Positions 25,527 to 35,806 are shown, numbered from the stretch's first letter. The stretch is 64,000 nt of DNA from Streptococcus cuniculi (GCF_004570575.1 NZ_SPPD01000001.1:186001-250000); one strand, 5' to 3'. The notes: a model not told the origin generated them from the sequence alone. Program-made: numbers and translations.

Positions 25527-26447
25527 ATGGCAGTAGCAAAAACCAAACCTTCCAAAAGGCAACTAGCAGAGATGATTCAGGGATATGGCTTTTTAGCACC
25601 AGCTCTACTTGTCATTTTTGTTTTCTTTATTCTGTCCATCTTGTTTGCGATTTATCTGACCTTTCATAACGTGAACCTAATCGCTCGTACCTTTGAATGG
25701 AATCATTTTCGAAATTTCAAAAGTATTCTCACCGATAAACAGTTGATTCGTGCATTGCAAAATACAGGTTTCTTTGCTCTTGTAGTAGTACCGGCGCAAA
25801 CGATTATTTCGCTAGTGATGGCCTATGTCTTAGCTAGCCGTAATGTGAAAGGTAAGAAACTATTTCGTTTAATTTATTTCTTACCTACCTTGACTAGCTC
25901 GGCAGCCTTGACTCTCATTTTTATGTTTATTTTTAATCAAAATGGCCCAATCAACCATTTCTTGATGGCAACCCACATGACAGATGCACCAATTAATTTT
26001 ATAAATGATGCCAAGTGGACCTTAAAAGTCATTATGGCTATGAATGTTTGGTCAACTGTTCCCTACTTTATGACCATCTATCTAGCAGCTCTAGTGGACT
26101 TGCCTTATTCTCTGTATGAGGCGGCAGAAATTGATGGTGCGAATGCTTTCCAAAAATTGCGTTTTGTGACGATCCCTTATTTGCATCATATCACGACTTA
26201 TGTTATTTTATCTGGGATTATTGGTACGTTTCAAATGTTTGACCAGTCTTATATCTTCTCTGGAGGGACAGGTGGTCCAGTTAATTCAACGTTGACAGTT
26301 TCTCTCTTGATTTATCAATATGCCTTTGGACAAAATAATCAAATGGGCTATGCATCTGTTTTGGCAATCTTACTAGCCATCATCATTTTTATTGTCACAC
26401 GGATTGCTGAAAAAATAAATGGAGGTAACGGTATTGAAAACAACTAA
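25527..26447 (+). CDS. Sugar ABC permease, MalF/MsmF type
   Basis: This 306-residue inner permease has six transmembrane helices and the EAA loop (EAAEIDGANAFQKL) that docks the ATPase. It pairs with the next permease. No ATPase gene is in the island. In streptococci several sugar importers share the MsmK ATPase encoded elsewhere, and this is the likely arrangement here. TTGGAGA precedes the ATG. Confidence 0.92.
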   Translation: MAVAKTKPSKRQLAEMIQGYGFLAPALLVIFVFFILSILFAIYLTFHNVNLIARTFEWNHFRNFKSILTDKQLIRALQNTGFFALVVVPAQTIISLVMAYVLASRNVKGKKLFRLIYFLPTLTSSAALTLIFMFIFNQNGPINHFLMATHMTDAPINFINDAKWTLKVIMAMNVWSTVPYFMTIYLAALVDLPYSLYEAAEIDGANAFQKLRFVTIPYLHHITTYVILSGIIGTFQMFDQSYIFSGGTGGPVNSTLTVSLLIYQYAFGQNNQMGYASVLAILLAIIIFIVTRIAEKINGGNGIENN

Positions 26448-27279
26448 AACCAGTCAGGCTTTTAAAGTCCTGTTATATGTCATTCTTATCGGATACGCCT
26501 TTGTTACTTTCTACCCATTCATGTGGGCAGTTTCAGCATCCTTTAAACCCTTGTCAGAGATTACTAGTGGTGACTTATCCATCTTATCTAAAGAATTTAC
26601 AGTAGAGCAATACCGCTATCTTTTTAGTCCTGAATCTGGTTCTATGTTTGTACAGTGGTTTCTCAATTCGTTGATTATTTCAACAATTGGAACAGCTATT
26701 AATCTCTTTTTAAATACAATGGCTGGGTATAGTCTAGCTCGCTTGCGATATCCAGGACGTTCTCGGATCTATTATGGTATCTTAGCCATGATGATGGTAC
26801 CGACGCAAGTACTTTTGATTCCAAACTATTTGATTATTTCAAATTTGGGATTGCTAGATTCTTACTGGGCTCTGGTTTTACCTGCTGCGGTTAACATTGG
26901 GAATATTTTTATGATGCGTCAATTTTTCCTGAGCTTCCCAACAGATATAGAAGAGGCAGCTAGTATCGACGGTTTAAGTCGTACAGGGACATTCTTCCGT
27001 ATTGTGATGCCTCTGGCACGCCCCTCTATTGCAACGCAATCCGTTTTTGTCTTTATGGGATTTTGGAATAATTTTATGGCACCGATGCTCTATTTGAAGA
27101 CACAGAGCAAATTTACTTTGACGGTTGGGTTGCAGCTGTTACAAAAAGCTGATCAAGGGGGGCAAATGTGGAACCGAGTGATGGCGGCTTCTGTGTTAAC
27201 CATTCTTCCAATTATTGTTTTATATATTATCTTTAACCGTTATTTCCTTCAAGGGGTTCGTATGGACGGTGAAAAATAA
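26434..27279 (+). CDS. Sugar ABC permease, MalG/MsmG type
   Basis: This 281-residue permease has six helices and the EAA loop EEAASIDGLSRTGTFFRI. I place the start at TTG 26434 because GGAGG at 26421-26425 is 8 nt upstream. An ATG at 26419 in the same frame overlaps that GGAGG and has no site of its own. The gene overlaps its partner by 14 bp, indicating coupled translation. Confidence 0.88.
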   Translation: MKTTKTSQAFKVLLYVILIGYAFVTFYPFMWAVSASFKPLSEITSGDLSILSKEFTVEQYRYLFSPESGSMFVQWFLNSLIISTIGTAINLFLNTMAGYSLARLRYPGRSRIYYGILAMMMVPTQVLLIPNYLIISNLGLLDSYWALVLPAAVNIGNIFMMRQFFLSFPTDIEEAASIDGLSRTGTFFRIVMPLARPSIATQSVFVFMGFWNNFMAPMLYLKTQSKFTLTVGLQLLQKADQGGQMWNRVMAASVLTILPIIVLYIIFNRYFLQGVRMDGEK

Positions 27280-27423
27280 GAAATAATATGCAGTGTTTAG
27301 CGACTGATTTTAGGGAAATATGCAGTTGGATGCTATTGGTTTATCTATCTTAACAATAGTTGCTGGAGCAAGAAGTTAGGGAGTTTATTTAGTCTATCTC
27401 GTTAGTTTAAAAGAGGGTGAAAA

Positions 27424-28083
27424 ATGTTTAAAGCAGTATTATTTGACTTAGATGGTGTGATTACAGATACGGCTGAGTATCACTACTTGGCTTGGAAAAC
27501 GTTAGCGGAAGAATTGGGGATCAAAGGTGTGGATCGTTCGTTTAACGAGCAGTTAAAGGGAGTATCGAGGAACGATTCTCTTTGTAAGATTCTTGCCCTG
27601 GGTAACCTCCAGGTTACAGACCAAGAATTTGAAGCCTTGGCCAATAAAAAAAATGATCACTATGTAGAGATGATTCAAGCGATATCTCCGAAGGACATCT
27701 ATCCGGGGATTTTAGAACTTTTACAAGATTTAAAAGCCAATGGTATCAAGATAGCGTTGGCCTCTGCCTCTAAGAATGGACTATTTTTATTAGAACAGAT
27801 GGGACTGAAATCCTATTTTGATACGGTTGCTGATCCAGAGAAAGTTGGTGCTTCAAAGCCAGCACCAGATCTATTTCTAGCTGCTGCAGAACAAGTAGGA
27901 GTGAGAATTGAAGATGCTATCGGCATAGAAGATGCCGTTGCTGGTATCGTAGCGATTCAAGCGGCAGGAGCCCTACCTATTGGTGTTGGAAGAGCAGAAG
28001 ATTTAGGCCGAGAGATTGCACTTGTACCGGATACTCGTTATTTAACGTATTCCTACCTCCAAGAAGTGTGGCAAGGGGCATAA
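27424..28083 (+). CDS. pgmB: Beta-phosphoglucomutase
   Basis: This 219-residue HAD-fold mutase converts beta-glucose-1-phosphate to glucose-6-phosphate. Nucleophile and acid/base are in DLDGVITDT (residues 8-16); motif II is ASASKNG, the Lys is in GASKPAPD, and motif IV is IGIEDAVAG. It is the natural partner of an inverting GH65 phosphorylase. The 140 bp before it hold no recognised promoter, so it may be read through from the permeases. Confidence 0.95.
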   Translation: MFKAVLFDLDGVITDTAEYHYLAWKTLAEELGIKGVDRSFNEQLKGVSRNDSLCKILALGNLQVTDQEFEALANKKNDHYVEMIQAISPKDIYPGILELLQDLKANGIKIALASASKNGLFLLEQMGLKSYFDTVADPEKVGASKPAPDLFLAAAEQVGVRIEDAIGIEDAVAGIVAIQAAGALPIGVGRAEDLGREIALVPDTRYLTYSYLQEVWQGA

Positions 28084-28109
28084 GTTGTTTTCAAATTTAT
28101 TTTGATTAC

Positions 28110-28376
28110 TACTCGTCAAAAATCAAAACCTGATGTCGTTAACTCACCTTTAACATTAGTCCGGTGGACTGTTGAAGGTTGAAGTTCGGGGAACTATTTC
28201 AATCGGGAAATATGGCAAAGTGTAGCTTTGCTTTCTTCTTGGTGTAAAGTGTGGACTGTCAGCCACCATTGGTCCGAACTAGTGGTTCAGTGAAGACGAT
28301 CTATGATCGCTCTATTTCTTACCTTCCACAATTCTCAATTGTGGAAGGTAGTCAGATTTTGATTTTTATAAAGTAT
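28110..28376. repeat. 267-bp MITE-like intergenic repeat (copy 2)
   Basis: It has the same ends (ACTCGTCAAAAATCAAA; GATTTTTATAAAGTAT) and module order as 19068-19387, but lost the GAAATA of the central palindrome and one CTTCCACAATT hairpin copy. It separates pgmB from the GH13 gene; TACAAT at its right edge (28376-28381) may act as a -10 for GH13. Confidence 0.8.
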
Positions 28377-28397
28377 ACAATAGAAAGTAGCGTGAAA

Positions 28398-30062
28398 ATG
28401 GAAAAAAATTGGTGGAAGGGTAAGGTAGCATACCAAATTTATCCTAAAAGTTTTAATGATAGCAATAACGATGGAGTTGGTGATTTAAAGGGTATTACAG
28501 AAAAATTAGATTATCTACAAGACCTAGGAATTGATATTTTGTGGTTATCGCCAGTTTATAAGAGTCCTTTTGTCGATCAAGGGTATGACATTGCGGATTA
28601 TTATGCAATTGATCCGATTTTTGGCACCATGGATGATATGGACGAGCTGATTATGGAGGCTAAAAAACGTGGGATTTCCATTATTATGGACTTAGTCATC
28701 AATCACTGTTCAGATCAGCATGAATGGTTCCAGAAAGCTTTAGCCGATCCGAATGGGGAGTATGCAGAGTATTTCTACTTTGTTGAAAGTGAGAATGGCG
28801 TACCAAATAACTGGCGTAGCTACTTTGGTGGGAGTGTGTGGGACAAAGTTCCAGGAACCAATAAATATTACCTACATTCATTTCACAAGGCACAGCCGGA
28901 CTTGAATTGGCAAAATCCAGTCGTTCGTGAAAAACTATTTAATATGGTTAATTGGTGGTTGGAAAAGGGGATTGCTGGTTTTCGGGTGGATGCCATTATG
29001 AATATCAAAAAAGATTTGTCATGGTCTTCTTTGCCTTCAGATGGTGAAGAAGATGGTTTGGTGACAGTTGACGAGGTATTGGCATATGCTCAGCCAATCG
29101 AGCCTTTTTTGACAGAGTTAAAAGAAAAAACATTTGATCGGTATAATGCATTCACAGTCGGCGAAGTGTTTGATGAAACTGGGGACGAATTGCAATTTTT
29201 GATTGGTGAAAATGGAATGTTTTCTTCAATTTTTGATTTTAGGCCTATTCTTCTTGACCGTAAAGGGAAGCGTTGGTATACATTTGAGCAATCGTCGGCA
29301 AATGCTTTGAAGGAAACGATTTATAAAACACACAAGTTGACGGATTCGATCGGAATTCTTTCTACTATTATTGAAAATCATGATGAAGCTAGAGGAGCAA
29401 CCCGTTTTATTCCTGCGGAAGATATATCTGATACCAGTAAAAAAGCCCTTGCAACTCTTCAAATTTTGCGTAAAGGAATCCCGTTTATTTATCAGGGACA
29501 AGAGATTGGAATGGAGAATCAAACCTTTGATACCATTCAAGAATATGATGATATCAATACGATCAATGAGTACCATGTGGCCATTAGTGATGGATTGACA
29601 GATGAAGATGCTTTACATGCTGTTCAAAAGTATAGTCGGGATAATGCAAGAACCCCGATGCAGTGGACAGATCAGGAGTATTTTGGTTTTTCTCAAGTGA
29701 AACCATGGCTCTTATCTAGTCATCCAAATCGTCAGATAAATGTTGCCTCACAAATCAACGATGCTACCTCTGTCCTATCTTACTATAAGAAATTAACGGC
29801 TTTGTATCGCCATGCCCTTTATGGTGAAAGCATTCGTTCAGGAGTGTTTCGTCCAGTCTATGAATCTGTTGATCATCTGATTGCTTATGAGCGGGTGGGA
29901 GATAGGCGAGTTCAAGTTTTGATTAATTTCTCAAATCAAGAACAACGAATCACTCTTGAGGAAGCATATACCGAGCTTCTCGTAAATAATCTTGAGAGTA
30001 TAAATCAAGGCGGTTTGGAACTATACTTAGAACCTTATCAAGCTCTTGTTTTAGGTTATTAA
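28398..30062 (+). CDS. GH13 alpha-glucosidase (oligo-1,6-glucosidase/dextran glucosidase group)
   Basis: This 554-residue cytosolic enzyme starts MEKNWWKGKVAYQIYPKSFN. It has the nucleophile in GFRVDAI, acid/base in VGEVFDE, and the transition-state Asp in ENHDEARG. A calcium-like loop (DSNNDGVGDLKG) is present, as in subfamily 31. The residue after the nucleophile is Ala rather than the Val usual in alpha-1,6-specific members, so alpha-1,4 or mixed specificity is possible. The frame is open upstream into the repeat; ATG 28398 is preferred. It would split imported alpha-glucosides alongside the GH65 enzyme. Confidence 0.9.
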   Translation: MEKNWWKGKVAYQIYPKSFNDSNNDGVGDLKGITEKLDYLQDLGIDILWLSPVYKSPFVDQGYDIADYYAIDPIFGTMDDMDELIMEAKKRGISIIMDLVINHCSDQHEWFQKALADPNGEYAEYFYFVESENGVPNNWRSYFGGSVWDKVPGTNKYYLHSFHKAQPDLNWQNPVVREKLFNMVNWWLEKGIAGFRVDAIMNIKKDLSWSSLPSDGEEDGLVTVDEVLAYAQPIEPFLTELKEKTFDRYNAFTVGEVFDETGDELQFLIGENGMFSSIFDFRPILLDRKGKRWYTFEQSSANALKETIYKTHKLTDSIGILSTIIENHDEARGATRFIPAEDISDTSKKALATLQILRKGIPFIYQGQEIGMENQTFDTIQEYDDINTINEYHVAISDGLTDEDALHAVQKYSRDNARTPMQWTDQEYFGFSQVKPWLLSSHPNRQINVASQINDATSVLSYYKKLTALYRHALYGESIRSGVFRPVYESVDHLIAYERVGDRRVQVLINFSNQEQRITLEEAYTELLVNNLESINQGGLELYLEPYQALVLGY

Positions 30063-30318
30063 GGAGATATCGTATATCTCCATAGTCATATAGTAGGAAG
30101 GTTTATTTAGTGAGTTTGGAGTCCTTTGGCTTCAAACTTATTTTATTTTTAGGAAAATAGTAGTTACCAAGTGGCACTACAGACAATTAACACACAAAAC
30201 GTAGATTGCAGACGGAGGAAAGGGGGTATAATAAAAGAAGTAATGCTGAGACTTTGTGCTTATTTTAGGTACTGAATCCATGTATTATATATTAAAAATG
30301 ATAAAGGGGTGTTTATTT

Positions 30319-31174
30319 GTGAGAAAGACTAAGAAAAACAAGTTTGACTGGTATGGTTTGAGCCAACGTTTTTCAATCCGCAAATATTATTTTGGTGCTG
30401 CTAGTGTTCTTCTTGGAATAGCCATGATGGTGAGTTTGGCAACAACTGTATCAGCAAATGATTTAGATACAGTAGTTTCAACTCCTTCAACAACAGAAAT
30501 TCATAATCCTCTCCCTATGAGGATAGGTTTCCGTAGTGTGACAGCCAGATGCCATGGATCCAGATGATGACAATGATGGATTTACTGATGACGCAGAAAA
30601 GGATGCAGGAACAGATTCGAAAGATCCAAACAGCAAGCCGGCTTCTGATACGGATAAAGATACCACAGCCGACAAACCAAGTGTGACGGCTAATGAAGAC
30701 GGTTCAGTAACTGTCAAGGTAGGTGAGGATAACACAACAGGTACGATTCACTATACTGGTGAAGACGGCTCTCAGCAAACCGTAACAATTGTGAAAGACC
30801 CTACGACAGGTGAATGGACGCCAAAAGGCACGCTTCCAGATGGCGTCACGGTTGATAAGGATGGAACAGTTACAATCCCAGCCAATAAAGTTGAGGATGG
30901 GTCAACTGTCACAGCAACCGGTAAGGATGCCAAGGGAAATGTTGCAAAAGGCTCAACGGTTGCTAAACCAAACCAAACGACCGACCCAGGAGCTGGTCAG
31001 CCTCCAATGTCAGGTCAGTCAGGGCCAGCAGGTTCAACTACTGTAAAACCATCTAAAGGAGCACTTCCTAAGACAGGTACGGAAACTTCAACTAAAGGAG
31101 TTTACGGTTTAGTAGCTCTTGGTCTGGCAGGCTTCCTAGCACTTGGTAAAAGTAAGAGAGAAGACAAAGAATAG
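30319..31174 (+). pseudogene. YSIRK/LPXTG surface-protein gene with internal deletion and frameshift
   Basis: The 5' part starts at GTG 30319 behind AAAGGGGTG. It encodes a YSIRK-type signal peptide (FSIRKYYFGAASVLLGIAMM) and about 20 mature residues, then leaves homology near 30500 and stops at 30565-30567. The 3' part, in another frame (open from 30542), encodes Asp-rich DPDDDNDGFTDDAEK, one about 80-residue repeat and the sortase signal LPKTG with a membrane helix and KREDKE tail. A stop (TGA 30539-30541) precedes it in frame. An intact gene would be far longer. The simplest reading is a large deletion fusing head and tail out of frame. The 250 bp upstream hold a hairpin (30063-30081) and TATAAT at 30227-30232, no gene. 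Confidence 0.85.
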
Positions 31175-31198
31175 ACGATTCCTCTTACTCTATCGTTA

Positions 31199-31232
31199 GA
31201 CGCTTAGAAAAATATTTCTAGGCGTTTTTCTT
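31199..31232 (+). terminator. Terminator after the surface-protein remnant
   Basis: ACGC-T-TAGAAA pairs with TTTCTA-G-GCGT and is followed by TTTTTC. Confidence 0.8.
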
Positions 31233-31251
31233 TTGAAAATACTGGAAATAG

Positions 31252-31280
31252 TTGCATGGATGTCCATAATTTCCTACAAT
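31252..31280 (+). promoter_or_regulatory. tehB promoter
   Basis: TTGCAT (31252-31257) and TACAAT (31275-31280) with 17-bp spacing, 20 bp before the ATG. Confidence 0.7.
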
Positions 31281-31300
31281 AGAAAGAAAGGAGAACAGAT

Positions 31301-32161
31301 ATGTCAGACTTAGTAGCCTACAAACGGATGCCTGTTTGGACCAAGGAGACGGTCCCCACAGAAATCACTCATAAGCACAATACCAAGGTTGGAACGTGGG
31401 GCAAGATTAAGGTCTTGAATGGTGAACTCAAGTACGAAGCCATCTCAGGTGACAATGAGATTACTGCCATCCACTATTATCGAGCGACAGACGATATTCC
31501 CATGGTCGAGTCCCAGGCTTGGCATCGGGTGACCCTGATGACAGACGATACCAGTTTTTTTGTGGAATTTTTTTGTAGACCAGAGGATTATTTGGCTAAA
31601 AAATATGGCTTTACGAGAACGCATTCGGAAGTGATAGAGGCACTTGAGACTATTACCGAGCCGTGCAAGGTCTTGGATCTAGGATGTGGACAGGGGCGTA
31701 ATGCGCTTTATCTGGCTCAAAAAGGTTTTGATGTGACGGCTGTAGATCATCATTTACCGAGTCTTGAGACCCTATTAACCGTCATGGAAGCTGAAGACTT
31801 GGACTTGCAGGTCGGTCAGTACGACATCAATCAGGCCAGTCTTGAGCAGCGATATGACTGGATTATTTCGACGGTGGTTCTGATGTTTTTAGAGTGCGAT
31901 CGGATTCCTGCGATTATAAACAATATGCAAGCCCAGACCAATAGCGGTGGCTACAATCTGATTGTCGCTGCCATGAGTACAGACGATGCGCCGTGTCCCA
32001 TGAACTTTTCCTTTACTTTTGATCGTGACGAGCTAAAGCATTACTACAAGGATTGGGAGCTCATCAAGTACAACGAGGATGTTGGTCAACTTCATCGTCG
32101 AGATGAGCAGGGGAACTTCTTACGGTTTCGCTTTGCGACCATGCTGGCCCGTAAACCGTAA
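31301..32161 (+). CDS. tehB: TehB-type SAM-dependent methyltransferase
   Basis: This 286-residue protein has an N-terminal cupin-like TehB domain (residues 1-95, ending WHRVTLMTDDTSFFVEFFC). A class I methyltransferase domain follows, with the SAM motif KVLDLGCGQGRNALYL and the motif II acidic residue in TAVDHH. TehB contributes to tellurite resistance by methylation; its natural role is unclear. AAAGGAGA precedes the ATG. In pneumococcus this gene follows smpB directly. Confidence 0.92.
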   Translation: MSDLVAYKRMPVWTKETVPTEITHKHNTKVGTWGKIKVLNGELKYEAISGDNEITAIHYYRATDDIPMVESQAWHRVTLMTDDTSFFVEFFCRPEDYLAKKYGFTRTHSEVIEALETITEPCKVLDLGCGQGRNALYLAQKGFDVTAVDHHLPSLETLLTVMEAEDLDLQVGQYDINQASLEQRYDWIISTVVLMFLECDRIPAIINNMQAQTNSGGYNLIVAAMSTDDAPCPMNFSFTFDRDELKHYYKDWELIKYNEDVGQLHRRDEQGNFLRFRFATMLARKP

Positions 32162-32182
32162 ACCCGTAAATAAGGATAGAGG

Positions 32183-32213
32183 AAGCAGGAAAATGAGCAT
32201 GTTCCTGCTTTTT
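32183..32213 (+). terminator. tehB terminator
   Basis: AAGCAGGAA (32183-32191) pairs with TTCCTGCTT (32202-32210) and runs into T residues. Confidence 0.85.
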
Positions 32214-32226
32214 AAAACCATATTTG

Positions 32227-32277
32227 TTTACAAATGTAGTCAAAAGCGATATACTAGGGTTGAAGATTACAAATGTA
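32227..32277 (+). promoter_or_regulatory. copA promoter flanked by two CopY boxes
   Basis: TTTACA (32227-32232) and TATACT (32250-32255) are 17 bp apart. Two copies of TACAAATGTA (32229-32238 and 32268-32277) match the CopY operator KACANNTGTA exactly. One overlaps the -35, the other lies at about +7 to +16. This predicts copper-inducible derepression. Confidence 0.9.
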
Positions 32278-32296
32278 GACGGAAGGAGAGAAGAAT

Positions 32297-34774
32297 ATGA
32301 AGAAAACCTATGAGGTAGAGGGTATGAGTTGCGCTTCCTGTGCGATGACAGTTGAAAAAACACTCCAGTCCCTAACGGGTGTGACAGCAGCCAGCGTCAA
32401 TCTAGCTACGGAGCAGGCAACAGTTGCCTATGAGGCAGGAGAAGTGGGAGAAGCGGAATTGATCGATGCCGTAGCAAAAGCAGGCTATCGTTTGCACTCA
32501 ACTGCTATCGAGCAGACCTATCAGATTAAAGGCATGAGCTGTGCTTCTTGCGCCATGGCTGTTGAGCGTAGTGTTGCAGGTCTTGACGGAGTAGAAGAAG
32601 CTACGGTCAATCTGGCAAGAGAAAGCCTCTATGTTCGCTATGATGCTACTATGCAGTCTACTTCCGCCATTCAGCAAGCGGTGGCAAAAGCAGGTTACGA
32701 AGCCTTTTTAGAAGAGGCGGGGCAACAGGTAGATAGGGCTGTGGAGCAAGAAGAACAGGCTAAAAAATTGTGGCAACGCTTTATTTGGTCAGCCGTCTTT
32801 GCCCTTCCTTTGGTCTATCTAGCCATGGTTCCGATGTTACCTTGGGGGAACGTTCTTCTACCAGCGATTTTCCATGAGGCGTCTGTGTCTGCTCTGATTC
32901 AGCTGATCTTAGTTCTGCCGATTGTCTATCTGGGGCGTTCCTTTTATCAAAAGGGGACAAAAACCTTGTTGGGGGGACATCCCAATATGGATTCCTTGAT
33001 TGCGATTGGGACAGGTGCGGCCTTGATTCAGGGGATTGTCATGGCAGGTCTATTGTGGTCAGGCAGGGTTGAGGTAACGCACGGCGGTCATGCGGAACTG
33101 TATTTGGAGTCAGTAGCAGTCATTTTGACCTTGATTACGCTTGGAAAATACCTCGAAACCGTATCAAAAAGTCGGACGTCAGCAGCCATTCAGCACTTGA
33201 TGGCCTTGACTCCTCCGACAGCCCGTGTCATTCGAAATGGACAAGAAAGGGAGGTTGCGCTTGACCTAGTCATGGTGGGGGAGCAGTTAGTGGTACGTCC
33301 CGGGGAAAAAATTCCTGTTGATGGTGAGTTGCTAGAGGGGCAATCAACGGTAGATGAGTCTATGCTGACGGGAGAAAGTCTCCCTGTGTCAAAAGCAGTA
33401 GGTGATGCTGTATTTGGTGGCTCTATAAATAAAAATGGGACCTTTCACATGAGGGCTACCAAGGTTGGAAAGGACACAGCTCTGGCACAGATTATCCGCT
33501 TGGTCGAAGAAGCGCAAGGGTCGAAGGCTCCAATTGCGAAGCTGGCTGATCAGGTAGCAGCAGTCTTTGTTCCGGTGGTCATGCTCCTTGCTCTTAGTGC
33601 GGGGCTTTTCTGGCTCATAGCAGGAGAATCATGGGCCTTTTCACTCTCCATTATGATTGCGGTCTTAATCATTGCCTGTCCCTGCGCCTTGGGACTTGCG
33701 ACACCGACAGCTATTATGGTAGGAACTGGAAAAGGTGCGGAACACGGCATACTTATCAAGTCAGGTGAGGTCCTGGAGCGGGCGCAGAAGCTCGATACGA
33801 TTATTGTCGATAAGACAGGGACGTTGACAGAAGGCAAGCCACGGGTGACAGATAGGATAAGCTATCATGGAAAATCTGAGGAGACTATCCTACAAATAGC
33901 AGCGAGTCTGGAGTATTATTCGGAGCATCCGCTGGGGGAGGCTATTCGCTTTTTTGCTCAAGAAAAGGAACTTGCTCTCTCCCCAGTCGCTGATTTTCAG
34001 TCTCTTTCTGGACAGGGCGTTGTTGGAACAGTCGATGGACAAGACGTGCTCCTTGGCAATCTGGCCTTAATGACAGCCTATGAAGTAGAGTTGGGACAGG
34101 CAGAAGAAGATAGCCGCCTTCTTTCTCAAAGTGGGAAAACACCCGTCTTTCTGGCCATGGAAAAACAGGTGGTCGGTGTTCTTGGAATTGCGGATAGAAT
34201 AAAGAAAACCAGTCCTCAAGCCATGAAGGAGCTACAAGACAAGGGAATCGAAGTGGTCATGTTGACGGGAGATACCAAAGAGACAGCGGAAGCCATTGCA
34301 GCTCAAGCTGGGATCCAAGAGGTTATCAGTCAGGTCTTACCAGAAGATAAGGCGGCTGTTGTCAAAGAGTGGCAGAAAACAGGCAGGAGGGTTGCCATGG
34401 TCGGTGATGGGATCAATGACGCCCCAGCGCTGGCACAGGCCGATGTCGGTATTGCCATCGGATCTGGCACAGATGTTGCCATTGAATCAGCGGATATTGT
34501 GCTGGTGCGGAGCGACCTGCTTGATGTGGCGCGCACGATTCAATTAAGTCAGGCCACTATGCGGGTCATCAAGCAAAATCTGTTCTGGGCTTTTGCCTAT
34601 AATGTCATTGGCATTCCGATTGCCATGGGTGCTTTACACTTATTTGGTGGTCCCTTACTCAATCCTATGCTGGCAGGAGCAGCCATGTCGCTCAGTTCGG
34701 TATCGGTCCTAGCCAACGCCCTACGTTTGAAACATTCCCGTCTGTCAAGCTATGGTGGATGGAATAAAGCTTAG
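32297..34774 (+). CDS. copA: Copper-exporting P1B-type ATPase CopA
   Basis: This 825-residue membrane pump has two N-terminal metal-binding domains (GMSCASC at residues 9-15 and about 80-86) and eight transmembrane helices. The ion-site CPC is at 461-463, the phosphorylated Asp505 is in DKTGTLT, and SEHPLGEAI and [10 protein letters not shown] are present. Cu(I)-type helix motifs YNVIG and MSLSS sit near the C-terminus. AAGGAGAG precedes the ATG. Unlike the usual streptococcal copY-(copZ/cupA)-copA operon, no repressor or chaperone gene is adjacent. Confidence 0.95.
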   Translation: MKKTYEVEGMSCASCAMTVEKTLQSLTGVTAASVNLATEQATVAYEAGEVGEAELIDAVAKAGYRLHSTAIEQTYQIKGMSCASCAMAVERSVAGLDGVEEATVNLARESLYVRYDATMQSTSAIQQAVAKAGYEAFLEEAGQQVDRAVEQEEQAKKLWQRFIWSAVFALPLVYLAMVPMLPWGNVLLPAIFHEASVSALIQLILVLPIVYLGRSFYQKGTKTLLGGHPNMDSLIAIGTGAALIQGIVMAGLLWSGRVEVTHGGHAELYLESVAVILTLITLGKYLETVSKSRTSAAIQHLMALTPPTARVIRNGQEREVALDLVMVGEQLVVRPGEKIPVDGELLEGQSTVDESMLTGESLPVSKAVGDAVFGGSINKNGTFHMRATKVGKDTALAQIIRLVEEAQGSKAPIAKLADQVAAVFVPVVMLLALSAGLFWLIAGESWAFSLSIMIAVLIIACPCALGLATPTAIMVGTGKGAEHGILIKSGEVLERAQKLDTIIVDKTGTLTEGKPRVTDRISYHGKSEETILQIAASLEYYSEHPLGEAIRFFAQEKELALSPVADFQSLSGQGVVGTVDGQDVLLGNLALMTAYEVELGQAEEDSRLLSQSGKTPVFLAMEKQVVGVLGIADRIKKTSPQAMKELQDKGIEVVMLTGDTKETAEAIAAQAGIQEVISQVLPEDKAAVVKEWQKTGRRVAMVGDGINDAPALAQADVGIAIGSGTDVAIESADIVLVRSDLLDVARTIQLSQATMRVIKQNLFWAFAYNVIGIPIAMGALHLFGGPLLNPMLAGAAMSLSSVSVLANALRLKHSRLSSYGGWNKA

Positions 34775-35065
34775 GGCACCGTTTAGTCGCTTTGCTGAAC
34801 GCCGGTTCTACCTGTAGCTTCTTGCCCTATCCTATTCCTTTCTCAATCCACTACAAAACAACCAGAGCCAGTTTTGAACGATCATTTTGCAAAAGAATCA
34901 TAAAGCGCAATCAAAACACTAGCATTTTTGAGGCAAAACGCTTACAATAGAGGTATAGTCATTTTGTTTTAGTCTATTACGTCGTTAACGCGCTTTACCT
35001 AACTTCATTTATGTTTGGACCGTTGCCTAGTACTAAATCAAAACGCTTAGAAAAAGGAGCCTACT
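34775..35065 (+). other. copA-tpx intergenic region
   Basis: No gene is seen in 290 bp. TACAAT at 34943-34948 preceded by AAAACGCT could serve as -10 for tpx, without a matching -35. No clear terminator follows copA. Confidence 0.5.
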
Positions 35066-35566
35066 ATGACAACATTTATCGGAAAACCAGTGACTCTTGT
35101 CGGACCTCACTTACGCGTAGGAGATCAAGCCCCTGATTTTGTCCTCATGGCAAATGATTTGACTCTTAAAAGCCTCAATGATTTTGGGAAGAAACGCAAG
35201 GTAATCAGTGTCGTTCCATCCATTGATACAGGCATTTGTGACACGCAGACCCGTCGCTTCAATCAAGATCTGGCAGATACAGATAATATGGTTGTCATTA
35301 CTGTTTCAGCAGACTTGCCCTTTGCTCAGGCTCGTTGGTGTGGCACAGCAGGACTGGATGGCGCAGTGACCCTATCGGACTATTATGACCATGCTTTTGG
35401 AAAATCCTACGGGCTCCTGATGCGAGAATGGAATTTACTAGCGCGTGCAGTCTTTGTTCTCAATGAACGCAACGAGATTGTCTATGTGGAATACCTGGAC
35501 AATGTCAATGAACATCCCAATTACGATGCCGCTCTAGCAGCTGCTAACAGTCTTTGTTCCGACTAA
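35066..35566 (+). CDS. tpx: Thiol peroxidase Tpx
   Basis: This 166-residue atypical 2-Cys peroxiredoxin has peroxidatic Cys58 in [14 protein letters not shown] and resolving Cys92 in ARWCGTAG. It reduces hydrogen peroxide and alkyl hydroperoxides with thioredoxin, important in a catalase-negative streptococcus. AAAAGGAGCC precedes the ATG. In S. pneumoniae tpx lies beside a manganese importer (psa); here it stands alone between copA and an ABC exporter. Confidence 0.95.
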   Translation: MTTFIGKPVTLVGPHLRVGDQAPDFVLMANDLTLKSLNDFGKKRKVISVVPSIDTGICDTQTRRFNQDLADTDNMVVITVSADLPFAQARWCGTAGLDGAVTLSDYYDHAFGKSYGLLMREWNLLARAVFVLNERNEIVYVEYLDNVNEHPNYDAALAAANSLCSD

Positions 35567-35581
35567 AAACTTCGGAAAAAA

Positions 35582-35683
35582 GATAGGCAGCTGTTCTCGC
35601 TTTAGTGAGTTACAGCTGAGAATCCCTTTAGTGGGTAGGCAGCTGTTCTCGCTTTAGTGAGTTACAGCTGAGAATCCCTTTAG
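35582..35683. repeat. Two nearly identical 50-bp GATAGGCAGCTG hairpin units
   Basis: Units at 35582-35631 and 35634-35683 differ at very few positions. Each folds with outer stem CAGCTGT/ACAGCTG and inner stem CTCGC/GTGAG (one G-U pair). Spacing of 52 bp equals that at 3670/3722. Confidence 0.85.
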
Positions 35684-35771
35684 GGATAAGCCACCTTGTG
35701 TGCATCGCACACAGCGCTGTCTTCCTATTTTCATTCGTTTTTTACACGTCGTCACATCTTCAACGAAAACA

Positions 35772-35780
35772 TGGTATAAT
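35772..35780 (+). promoter_or_regulatory. Extended -10 promoter of the ABC-FtsX exporter
   Basis: TGG-TATAAT, 26 bp before the ATPase ATG. Confidence 0.55.
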
Positions 35781-35806
35781 AAAGGGAAGAAGAAAAGAGG
35801 TAGGCT

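Noticed and set aside
30063-30081. Hairpin GGAGATAT/ATATCTCC after the GH13 gene as terminator
   Set aside because: No T tract follows; may only be a stem or a weak end.
34930-34948. cre-like string before tpx (AAAACGCTTACA)
   Set aside because: The TG at the left end of the consensus is missing and it does not overlap a clear promoter; too weak.
35582-35683. Two 50-bp direct repeats resembling a minimal CRISPR
   Set aside because: Units are adjacent with a 2-bp gap, no spacers, and copies are scattered elsewhere; a hairpin repeat family explains them.
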